From NCBI GenBank assembly GCA_018873245.2, contig JAEMBT020000002.1, positions 6,980,001 through 7,044,000 on the forward strand: DNA of 64,000 nt, given 5' to 3'. The DNA comes from Archegozetes longisetosus (Eukaryota; Arthropoda; Arachnida; Sarcoptiformes; Trhypochthoniidae). The notes beneath the pieces were generated by a model, which saw only the letters and a list, made by a program, of their open reading frames with translations, did no database searches and had not been told where the DNA came from. The position numbers and the translations under genes are program-made. Positions 1 through 10,122 of the stretch are shown piece after piece. Position 1 is the stretch's first letter; every line of letters starts with the position of its first letter.

Positions 1-1104
1 AGATCGGGAAAGATTGACAATCAATAGAGATTGACTGATATTGAGAACAATTCGATTAATTTTGACTGTGTTTTCGTGATCTAACTCAATTGAATGTTTC
101 ATATTATTTCCATAGTTAGTAGAGACGAGCCATTTGTGATAAAACCAAGCAGACTGATCTGAAGGGTCTGTGAATAACGCGTTTTCCACTAATTCATATT
201 CTTTCTTCCATTGTTTCGTAAAATCAAAGTTTTCATTATTAGCAGCATAACTGAATAAACAGCTCCTATGATACCACGAACTGAAGTTTGAGAAGTTTTG
301 CTTAACTTTCTCGAGAGTGAAATTAAGTTCTTCCTCCACGTTTATTTTAGCCAATTTTGACACAAAACGTCTGTAATCCCAACAGTGAACTAGTGTTTGA
401 GAAAAGACAATTGAATTGTCATTCAACTAGTAATAGACTAGACTTACAGTTTCTTTCATCCAATTCAAGAAGTTGATTGCAAAGTGATATTTCTAACTGT
501 AAGTTAGGATTAGGCATACGTTGTATGATCCAAGATCTTTGGTGCCAAACGCAATAGGATTTTGGATTGACTTTCAAACAGTTTGCCGTCAATTCCAGTT
601 CATTTTGGCAAAGCTTCTGAAATGAATCTAAATTAAGATTACTTTGCTGAGCAGCGACTTCATGGCTGATTTGACTACTAGAATCGTCATTGGTTTGAGA
701 TTTATTTTCTTCAACCTTAACAGACTCATCATTTAATTTATCTTTAATGGAAAGAATGACTTCTCTTCTATAGTTCCAAATGGTAGAGAAGTCAGGATTG
801 ACTGCAAGCAATCGTGCACTAATCGCAAGTGCTTCGTCATCGAATTCATGTCTGGCTCTCTATTGAGAAGTAGTTTAGTAAGTGAAGTGGTCATTGAAAG
901 CGTAAAAGAAATGAATAGAGGATTTGTTAAACCTTTTCGAATGCCTTATTAGTTGCTAGTTGGAATAGTTTAGCCTTTTCTTGTTTTTCTTTTCTTTTTT
1001 CCTTCTCCTTTTGGTCGCTTGTCTTCACTTTGAGTCTTCCGTGCTTCAAATCAAATGAATCGATTAATTTGTTGTAGATTGAATTATTTAAAATACGATA
1101 CCAT
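1..1104 (-). CDS. RABGGTA: Rab geranylgeranyltransferase (type II) alpha subunit, 5' part
   Basis: Catalytic-complex subunit that, with the beta subunit and Rab escort protein, attaches geranylgeranyl groups to the C-terminal cysteines of Rab GTPases in the cytosol. Model: exons 1104..1102 (the ATG alone), 1043..933, 859..448 and 389..1, running off the window edge. All junctions are GT-AG and phases agree. The first 305 residues are present; animal proteins are about 570 residues, so the C-terminal part lies outside. The N-terminus M-HGRLKVKTS is nearly identical to vertebrate RABGGTA. Five prenyltransferase-alpha repeats are readable: NPDFSTIWNYRREV, NPKSYCVWHQRSW, HCWDYRRFV, NFSSWYHRSCL and DPSDQSAWFYHKWL. 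A polar Ser/Gln/Asn-rich insert separates repeats 1 and 2. The first exon carries only the start codon, so the start rests on the splice and on conservation. It is transcribed divergently from TM9SF3. Confidence 0.93.
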
Positions 1105-1558
1105 TTTATTTTTGTTGTAGTTATAAACGCCTCAAATTACCATAAATTAGTTGACATGGAGATTAAACACACTTTTGATAAACAATTTTAACAACCTTTA
1201 TTAGTTTAGTAATGGTTTTAGGCAATAATATATATTTAGGAAAATTAATAATAAATTACTATTTCAACAGAAATCAAATCCAATAGATTTTTGCGCCAAA
1301 GGGAGTCAAATATAATTATAGTATATGAACATAATTTATGAACAATTTCTAGGTAATAATAGGATAGATCGTAAATAAAAATTGTTTGAGATATTATAAG
1401 TTACATACATGAATTGAGAAGAGAATGGATTTGAAGGAAGGCGTTATGTCTATCAATGCCTGACGTGGCCCTCAATTACTTTTAATATTTACATTAAATT
1501 TCAATTCTTATAATCGAATAATTATCACAATTAATGAAATAAAATATAGTAGAGAATA
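1105..1558. other. divergent intergenic region (RABGGTA / TM9SF3)
   Basis: About 450 bp separate the two divergent start codons, so the promoters of both genes should lie here. I see no open frame or RNA gene. The only recognisable site is a TGACGTGG element about 90 bp upstream of the TM9SF3 start, listed separately. Confidence 0.5.
1461..1468 (+). promoter_or_regulatory. UPRE-like site TGACGTGG
   Basis: TGACGTGG matches the core of the unfolded-protein-response element bound by XBP1/ATF6-type bZIP factors (known consensus TGACGTGG/A). It lies about 90 bp upstream of the TM9SF3 start codon. The match is seen in the sequence; function is inferred from position and from the secretory-pathway role of the downstream gene. 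Confidence 0.35.
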
Positions 1559-4500
1559 ATGAAAAGTAGATTAATTAATATAATAAGTATTTTAATAGTT
1601 ATTAGTTTAATAAATGAAACCATAAGTGACGAACACGAGCACACCGTATGTATTAATACATTCATCAATAGTTAATATATAGATTTTAATAATGTCTTCA
1701 TATAATTACTAATATTTCATTATCACTAACACCAACTAAGCATTAATTTGAAATCTAATGAATTTTTTGTGTTTCCCTTTAGTATGAAGACAATGAAGAA
1801 GTGGTGTTATGGATGAATACGGTGGGTCCGTATCATAACCGACAGGAGACGTACAGCTACTTTTCATTACCCTTTTGTGCCGGCACCAAGCAAAGAATCA
1901 GTCATTATCATGAGACTCTTGGCGAAGCACTTCAAGGTGTCGAACTCGAGTTTAGTGGTCTTAATATCGATTTTAAAGGTATTACATATTTTATTTCTAA
2001 ATTGTTTGCAATTGTTTATCTATTGTTTAATGAGATCTTGGTCAGTTTATCATTGATTGAATCTTTAAAATACTCTAGAGGACATTACAATTGGGTCTGA
2101 TTTATCGCAAAAACTATTAGGATTCGAACTTTTATTAAATCTTTTGAAAGCTGAATGAACATGATTTTATTTTGTCATTTAGTTACTGAAATTATCAGCA
2201 TATTTAATATGAATTTTTCTCTAAATTGCAAAACTCATGCCATTATTAGTAAGGTGAAGCTTATTTTACTCTCAACATTGAACTTTGAATTGCTTTCCAG
2301 ATAGAAAATGTGTTTTCCAGTTGTAATTTTGTGAAGGTTTCGTTATAAGTGAACTAATTTATTTCCATCCAGTAATCTAACAGTTGGATAGTTTTTTCTA
2401 TATTTTTTAAAATGCAAATTAAACTGAACGAAATAGTAGCGCTTTAAATTCTACTCCAGGAAATGGCTTTGGATAAGAATGAAAGTCGAAACTCATTAGC
2501 CACCTATCGATTAGATAAGGTCTTCATTTGATTCCATAGAGCTAAATTAAAATGATTTTTCTTCAGTAAAGAGTATTTCTTAAATGAATGGCGAGAGAAT
2601 ACAATGTGAAATTTTTGTCAATCAAATAATTCATTCTTATCATTGATTTAGTATGACTGAAAAGCTTTACTAGAATAGTAATTTTTATAGTCTTCAATAG
2701 CCTTTTGATGTTTCATAATAGTCTTATCTCTATTGAATTATTACTGGAATTAATTATTAGAATGCATTCAACTGATCAGTTGAATGTAGCATAACATCTA
2801 AAAATGTAATGCAGTGTGTATTATAATAAACTTTTTTCATTTTAGCAAGTATGACCAAAACAGAATACTGTGAAGTAGAGCTGACTGAAGAGAAACTACA
2901 AGCATTTATTTATGCGGTTAAAAACTATTATTGGTATCAGATGTATATCGACGATATGCCCATTTGGGGAATTGTGGGAGAAGTCGATGAAAGTGACAAT
3001 AGCTATTATATATGGACACATAAGAAGTTTGATATCGGATACAATGGCAATAGAATTGTTGATGTTAACCTAACCAGTGAAGGAAAAGTCAAATTAGAAC
3101 CCCATGTAACGCTCAAATTCACTTATGAAGTCAATTGGAAGAAGTCTAATATCGCTTTTGAGAACAGATTCGACAAATATTTGGATCCCAGCTTTTTTCA
3201 GCACAGGATTCATTGGTTTTCAATCTTCAATTCGTTCATGATGGTCATATTCCTGGTCGGTCTGGTGTCTATGATCTTAATGAGAACATTGAGAAAAGAT
3301 TACGCGCGTTACAGTAGAGATGAGGAGATGGATGACATGGAGCGCGATTTGGGCGATGAGTACGGATGGAAACAAGTTCATGGCGATGTGTTCAGAGCAC
3401 CCGCTTATCCCATGTTGTTCTCTATATTAGTTGGCACTGGATACCAGATCGCAATCGTCACATTCGCTGTCATCATATTTGCAATTATGGGCGATCTATA
3501 CATAGGAAGAGGTTTACAGTTTATCACTTCTGTATTGAATCATATTTTTCGCTCAATCCAATTGTATTTGTAGGTTCATTACTTACAACCGCAATCTTCG
3601 TTTATGCGGCCACTTCACCAATTAATGGTTATTTCGGTGGCAGTATTTATGCTCAATCAGGAGGTCGTCTTTGGATCAAACAGATGTTCTTGAGTGCATT
3701 CTCATTGCCAGCTCTGATATGCGGCACTGCATTCCTTATTAATTTCATTGCTATTTACTATCACGCGTCACGAGCCATACCTTTCGGCACAATGGTATTG
3801 AAATGAGTTAGAATTGAGTTTAATTTATCTCAACTGTTAATTGATTGTTGAAATAGGTTGCGATTACAAGTATATGCCTTTTTGTAATATTGCCTTTAAC
3901 TCTGGTGGGAACAGTTTTAGGCCGAAACCTTGCCGGTCAACCCAACTATCCGTGTCGTGTGAACGCAGTCCCGCGTCCTATACCTGAGAAGAAGTGGTTT
4001 ATGGAACCAGGAATTATAATACTTCTCGGAGGAATATTGCCATTCGGTTCGATATTTATTGAAATGTATTTCATATTTACCTCGTTTTGGGCGTACAAGA
4101 TTTACTATGTCTATGGATTCATGTTATTGGTGTTCCTTATATTAACCACCGTCACCACTTGTGTCACTATTGTTTGTACATATTTCTTACTAAATGCTGA
4201 AGATTATCGATGGTATGTACTCTTTTTATTTCTTCACAACTTCTACTTTCAATTTATGTTCGGTTATCTTTTAGGCAGTGGACGAGTTTCATGTCCGGCG
4301 CATCGACTGCAGGATATGTCTATCTCTATTCATTTTATTATTTCTTCTTCAAAACTAAAATGTACGGACTCTTTCAAACAGTTTTCTACTTTGGATATAT
4401 GGCACTCTTCAGTGTATCATTAGGTCTCATGTGTGGTGAGTACCAGTTTTGAATGTTATTTGATTATTGTTCCACTTATTACTGATTATTGATTTATTTG

Positions 4501-4591
4501 CTAATATTTGCTTTAATTTCCAGGAACTTTTGGATATATTGGAACTAAAGCTTTTGTACGAAAAATATATTCAACTGTTAAAATAGATTAA
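1559..4591 (+). CDS. TM9SF3: transmembrane 9 superfamily member 3 (nonaspanin)
   Basis: Multi-pass Golgi/endosomal membrane protein of the nonaspanin family, linked to membrane-protein sorting. Seven exons: 1559..1645, 1783..1978, 2846..3511, 3574..3794, 3857..4212, 4275..4435 and 4524..4591. These give 584 residues against 589 in human TM9SF3, with consistent phases. Exon 1 encodes a hydrophobic signal peptide ending near SDEHEHT, which is conserved in TM9SF3. The lumenal domain ([34 protein letters not shown]-like block) is followed by nine hydrophobic segments beginning near [18 protein letters not shown]. The C-terminus ends in VKID, retaining the K-x-D motif used for COPI-dependent Golgi retention in this family. 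Strong residue identity over the whole length distinguishes it from TM9SF1, 2 and 4. The 867-bp intron 2 is the only long one. Candidate AATAAA signals lie at 4970 and 5006. Confidence 0.97.
1979..2845 (+). other. TM9SF3 intron 2
   Basis: An 867-bp AT-rich intron, much longer than the other TM9SF3 introns (61-136 bp). I see no nested gene, repeat or RNA in it. Confidence 0.7.
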
Positions 4592-5222
4592 GGCAATATA
4601 AGTTGTCAACAAAATGACAGCTTGAAAACTAGTTTTTTGTTCCGTTTTGTTTCCATGAATTGACTATTTAATTAATCGACAAGTCATGATCAAAGCAGTT
4701 GTAAAGAATTTGTGTAAACCTCCATTTATGCATTGATTGTTATTTAGTAAGACTTGAATATTGCATTATTTAAGTTATATTTCTTTTCAATTTAAGTCAC
4801 TTTTGATTTCTACAAGATTTTAAACTTATGTAAATATTTATGTTGTCATAGATTATAAAATCTAATTATAACTATAACATCGAATTCATTCATAACAAAT
4901 TGTATTAATTTAAATAGAATTCGTATTGCATTTTATTTGCAATTTCAAACTAGTGCTAAATTTTTAGTTAATAAATGGTTTCTAAATTAAGACTTGAACT
5001 TGAAAAATAAATTGATTCCGTTTCAACATCAATATTAAATGTTGATTTTAAATTTTATCTTCTTTTTTCTCATTCAATATCTCAATTGAAGTATACATTT
5101 TCAGAGCATTAGTTGAAAAATTAAAATTTTATTAAATAAACAAAATATACATTTATTAAAACTATAAAAACGTTTATATTACAAAGTGAACTACAGCATC
5201 AAAGACATGGTTATTAAGTTAA
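4592..5222. other. convergent 3' intergenic region (TM9SF3 / Spätzle-like)
   Basis: About 630 bp between two converging stop codons. It holds AATAAA signals for TM9SF3 (4970-4975, 5006-5011) and for the minus-strand gene (TTTATT at 5152-5157, 66 nt past its stop). Nothing else is recognisable. Confidence 0.6.
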
Positions 5223-8200
5223 TTAAGCTTTTTCTAACAATATTGTGCTATTTCTTCTCTTTCTCGCTTTCTCTCTTCTGATTGGGTCGACTCGACACGA
5301 ACAACCTGTCAATTAATCGAATCATTAGATTTAAGTCACAATTTGTCTGTATATGAATGAATACCTGCTGGAAACTTGAATAGTGCAACGACTGGACTAC
5401 GTTTAGGATCGTGAGGATCTAAAGCAATGAGTCGATGCAAGCTAAACCTTTGCTGACAAGTGGACTCATAAAAAGGTGCGACAAAATCGCACGGCTCATT
5501 GGCTCTCCTGAAACAATTGGATAGATTTAATAGATATGTTAAGATTTGATAAATATTCGATCGAATTCGATCCAATTTGACTCACTTGCAGCTCTCAGTA
5601 CGAACTTTTTGTGGGAATATATCGGTGTTGACAATGACCATCCACTCTCCAGAGACAGCGTCTTGAGCCCAACCTGGTCTCATGAAACTTGCTTCAGTCT
5701 CGCAAGCAAACTGACCGCGAGCTGCACTGCTATTCCCTAGGTGACTCTGAAATAGTTCTGGATCGCCAACCGTTTGGAGTTCCTCATACATCAATCGAAT
5801 TTTTTGAAAACTCTTGTCGACCACATCCCTCACATCTTTCCTATTTATGACAATTAATGTATTTATTTATTGAATAGAAAATCTGATAAAAATTTGTTGA
5901 TCTATTGAGTGAATCGATTTGAAGAATCGAATAAAACTTTTGGATCTGTAAATTGATTTTAAAATAGATGATATTATCTTACATGGGATAATCGTTGGTT
6001 AGAATACAGAAATTTTTTCCTTGCAAAGTGCAGGGAGGCATTGAGCCATCGGGCAAAGGTCTGTCTGGTCGCGGAACCTTAACAGGTGGACCCAAAGGTG
6101 GATTATATATCGAAATGGCTTTGTCTTTAGTGCCTGTTTTTTGTGGAATCTTTAAACCAAATTGTGGTCTTTGGGATGGTCGGAACGGTTGTGATGGAAA
6201 TTGTGGTAATTTGATTGGTGGCTCAGTAGATGGTCGGACTTGAGGTCGAGGCGTAATTGCGGGGATAGTTGGCTGAGGACGTGACGGTAGTGGGCCTCGA
6301 GTTGGAGGAGCAAAAGTAGGTCGAGGTTGAGGTGGAGGGATCGATGGCCGTGGACGGAATGGTGGTGGAGACAATCTCGGAGGTATAACAGTTGGTCGCG
6401 GTCTAACTGGAGGCTCAGTGACTTGGTCTGTCGTGACATCTGGAACCTCAATGGCTTGTGTAGTTTGCGACACTTCTACAGGTGGAGTAAAAGTTGGTCG
6501 CGGACGGAATGGTACTGGAGGAGTGGCTGTGACTGATGGCAACGATGTTGGTCTGGGTTGGGGTCGAGGTAAAGGAGCCAATGGTCGCGGACGTACAGGT
6601 GATGGACCTTTGATAGGAGGACCAACTGTTGGTCTAGCTGTAGGTGGTGGCACTTTGATTGGCGGTGATATTGTTGGTCTTGGCCTCAACGGAGGTTTAG
6701 TTAACTCTTCATCCGTTCCAGGAACTTCAGTTTGAACGGGTTGTTGTGGTTCTATTGGTGGTCTCGGACGTTGTGTTGGCGGTCCTTTGACTGGTGGCGC
6801 GAATGTTGGTCTCGGTTTTGGCGGGACAGGAGCTATTGTTGGTCTAGGTCGGAATGTTGGTTGAGGGGGAACTTTTATCGGTGGTGGTATTGTTGGTCTC
6901 GGTCTGAAGGGAGGTTCAGTTAACTCTCCCTCTGTTGGTATTTCAGGAGTTATTGTTGGGATTGGTTTCTGTTCTTGTGGCGGTGCAAACGTCGGTCGTG
7001 GACGCACTTGAGGTGGAGGACCTTTGATGGGAGGAGCGAATGTTGGACGAGGTTGTGGTGGATATGGGGTTGCGGTTGGTCGCGGTCGAGGCTGAGGAGG
7101 CGGTGGAGCTATTGTTGGTCTCGGACGTTGTTGTGGACCTTTAACAGGAGGCGCAAAAGTGGGTCGAGGCTGGGGTGGAAATGTTGGTCGTGGACTAATT
7201 GGCTGTGATACCGTTGGTCTTGGTCTGAATGGAGGTTCTGTTGTTTCTTCAATTTCTGGTGTAAGAGTTGGAACTGGTCTCTGTTCTACTGGTGGAGCAA
7301 AAGTCGGCTGCGGACGCACTTGAGGTGTGGGACCTTTGATGGGAGGAGCGAATGTCGGACGGGGTTGCGGTGGGAATGGACGTGGTGGTGGAGGAGCAGC
7401 TGTAGGTCGGGGACGTGGAGGAAATGGTGGAGAGGTTGGTCGTGGACGAGGTTGAGGTTTAGGTTGCGGCTGACCTTTGGATGGAGGAGCCAGTGTTGGT
7501 CTCGGTCTTGGTGGGACAGGAGCTATTGTTGGTCTCGGTCGGAATGTTGGCTGAGGAGGAACTTTTATCGGTGGTGATACTGTTGGTCTTGGCCTAAATG
7601 GAGGTTCAGTTAACTCATCTTCTATTTCAGGAATTTCTGTTTGGACTGGTTTTTGGGGTTCTACCGGAGGAGCAAATGTTGGTCTCGGACGTTGTGTTGG
7701 CGGTCCTTTGACTGGTGGCGCGAATGTTGGTCTCGGTCTTGGTGGGATAGGAGCTATTGTTGGTCGTGGACGAAATGTTGGCTGAGGGGGAACTTTAATT
7801 GGTGGTGATACTGTTGGTCTTGGTCTAAATGGAGGTTCAGTTAACTCATCTTCTATTTCAGGAATTTCTGTCTGGACTGGTTTTTGGGGTTCTACCGGAG
7901 GAGCAAATGTTGGTCTCGGACGTTGTGTTGGCGGTCCTTTGACTGGCGGCGCGAATGTTGGTCTCGGTCTTGGTGGGATAGGAGCTATTGTTGGTCTCGG
8001 ACGGAATGTTGGCTGAGGGGGAACTTTTATCGGTGGTGATACTGTTGGTCTTGGCCTAAATGGAGGTTCAGTTAACTCATCTTCTATTTCAGGAATTTCT
8101 GTCTGGACTGGTTTTTGGGGTTCTACCGGAGGAGCAAATGTTGGTCTCGGACGTTGTGTTGGCGGTCCTTTGACTGGTGGCGCGAATGTTGGTCTCGGTC

Positions 8201-10122
8201 TTGGCGGGATAGGAGCTATTGTTGGTCGTGGACGAAATGTTGGCTGAGGGGGAACTTTAATTGGTGGTGATACTGTTGGTCTTGGTCTAAATGGAGGTTC
8301 AGTTAACTCTTCTTCTGTAATGATTTCTGGTTCTATAGTCGTAATCGGAGCAAAAGTTGGTCGTGGACGTACAGGAGGTGGAGGACCTTTAATGGGCGGA
8401 GTAGTTGGTCGAGGTTGAGGTGGAAGTGGAGGAGCGGTAGGTCGAGGACGAACTGGAGGTGAGGGGCCTTTGATGGGTGGAGCGAATGTTGGACGAGGCT
8501 TGGGTGGAGGTGGAGCTGCGGTCGGTTGCGGACCTTTGACTGGAGGCGCAAATGTTGGTCTGGGTTGAGGAGGTGGTGGAGCTATTGTTGGTCTCGGGCG
8601 TGGTGGTGGCGGACCTTTGGTTGGAGGTGCAAAAGTAGGTCGAGGTCGGGGTGGAAATGTTGGCCGTGGAGTAAATGAAGGCGGTCTTGGTCTGAGCGGA
8701 GGCTCTGTTACTTCTTGCTCAATATCTGGAGTAAGAGTTGGAACTGGTTTCTGTTCTTCCCGTGGGGGAGCAAAAGTCGGTTGCGGACGCACCTGAGGTG
8801 TTGGACCTTTGATAGGAGGGGCAAATGTCGGACGAGGTTGGGGCGCTACTGGTCGTGGTTTCGGTGGTGGAGGAATCGTTGGTCTCGGTTGGGGCTGGAC
8901 AGGTGCTATTGTTGGTCGTGGTTGTGGTGGGACTTTGATTGGTGGTGATATCGTCGGCCTCGGTTTGAATGGAGGCTCTGTTAGTTCTTCCTCAACATCT
9001 GGTGTAAGAGTTGGAATTGGTTTTTGTCCTATTGGAGGAGCAAATGTTGGCCGTGGACGCACTTGAGGTGTCGGGCCTTTGATGGAAGGGCAAATGTCGG
9101 TCGGGGTTTTGGCGGGAATGGTGGGCGCTGCGTTGGTTGAGGAAGTGATGGTCTGGGTCTAAAAGGCGGTGGACTTACTTTGATTGGGGGAGAAATCGTT
9201 GGTCTCGGTCTGAATGGAGGTTCGGTCAACTCCTCTTCTTCTGTAGTGATTTCTGGAATTACTGTTGAAATCGTCTTCTGTTGATCTTCTGGAGGACCAA
9301 ATGTAGGTCGAGGACGTATTGTCTGTGATGGCCTTGGAGTGGGCCGGGGTCGCGGAGGTTGACCTTTAGTCGGAGGAATGATTTGTGGTGCTTTTGTCGG
9401 TTGAGGACCTGTTGGTTGACTTTCTGTGTAGTCATCAGTTGTTAAATCAGGGGTTTCTGTCTCGACTGATTCGGGAATTGCTGGTTTAGGACTAAAAGCT
9501 GGTTGTCTCGTAGGGGGTCTAAAAGTTGGCTGTGGCCCAGGAGGGATCGGTCTTATTGTTGGTCTCGGTCTTATGGGTTCTTCTGTATCTAATTCTTCAA
9601 TCGTAACTTCCGGTATCTCAGCAATCGGCGTTTCCTTTGGAGGCCTTATTGTGGGTACAACTGTAGGTCTAGGTCGAGGACTGACTGATGGTCTAGATGT
9701 GGGAATCGGTTTGATCGGTGGCCTTTCAGGTGTTCCAGGCTCTCCGACCTCATTTACATCCTCCTCGTCAATATGAGTTTGAACATCATTTTGAATGCTC
9801 AATATATGATTGGCATCACTTCCAGTGTAGATAATCGGACGAACAGTAGGATCTGTTACATCTGATATGTATTCTCTGTCAAAATATTTCAATTAGAATT
9901 CAGTCAAATCATTAATTGATCACTACCTCCACCATGACTTCCACCATTCGGGTGCTGGCTGCCCAACCAATGATTTACTGGCAGCTGAACCTCTTTTTTT
10001 CAATCTATGGATTTCATTGTCTTTCAAATGGATTTCTTCGCTTGAAATCGATTGAATAGAAAATATTGCAGCGAAAACCAGAACAAACCAAACCTTCAAT
10101 TGTAAACTTATTATTGAATTGA
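5223..10122 (-). CDS. Spätzle-like cystine-knot ligand with giant proline-rich repeat region (frameshifted in this assembly)
   Basis: Secreted protein whose C-terminus is a Spätzle/neurotrophin-like cystine-knot module, the ligand type for Toll receptors. Exons: 10122 (or 10093)..9927, 9875..5983, 5840..5586, 5507..5365, 5305..5223. The first gives a signal-peptide-like run (VWFVLVFAAIFSIQS) and a basic RLKKR. I did not find the ATG, so an upstream exon is likely. The 3.9-kb exon encodes about 1,250 residues of RPRPT[FIV]APP and PPIKGP repeats spaced by acidic E[LI]TEPPFRPR blocks. The last three exons encode the knot: FACETEASFMRP, GEWMVIVNTDIFPQKVRTESC, EPCDFVAPFYESTC, QRFSLHRLIALDP, FKFPAGCSCRVD, with six core cysteines, then a basic tail. 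A one-base deletion in a C-run (plus strand GGG at 9088-9090) breaks the frame; both sides read the same repeat. It could be an assembly error or a real null allele. Which Spätzle paralogue it is remains open. Confidence 0.82.
7616..8308 (-). repeat. three near-identical 231-bp coding tandem repeats
   Basis: Within the proline-rich exon, the anchor GGTCTCGGACGTTGTGTTGG recurs at 7681, 7912 and 8143, exactly 231 bp (77 codons) apart. The three units differ at only a few positions. A partial fourth unit continues to about 7490. Each unit encodes ELTEPPFRPRPTVSPPIKVP, then further PRPT blocks, ending EIPEIED. The in-frame period and near identity indicate recent unequal crossover or gene conversion. 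Confidence 0.93.
9085..9092 (-). other. one-base frameshift in the proline-rich exon
   Basis: Upstream (higher coordinates) the reading is PRPTFALPSKA; downstream it is SIKGPTPQVRPRPTF in another frame. Comparison with neighbouring repeats shows one C missing on the coding strand near 9088-9090. Both flanking frames are long and encode the same repeat type, so no intron is needed to explain it. Confidence 0.85.

Noticed and set aside
9029-9062. Reading the two halves of the proline-rich exon as separate genes
   Set aside because: The frames overlap, share the same repeat, and a one-base gap aligns them perfectly. One gene with a slip is simpler.
6152-9066. Many long open frames on the plus strand and in other minus frames across the proline-rich exon
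   Set aside because: They arise from the codon composition of the repeats (Gly/Arg/Trp-rich on the opposite strand). None has splice support or similarity, and the RPRPT frame connects to real exons.
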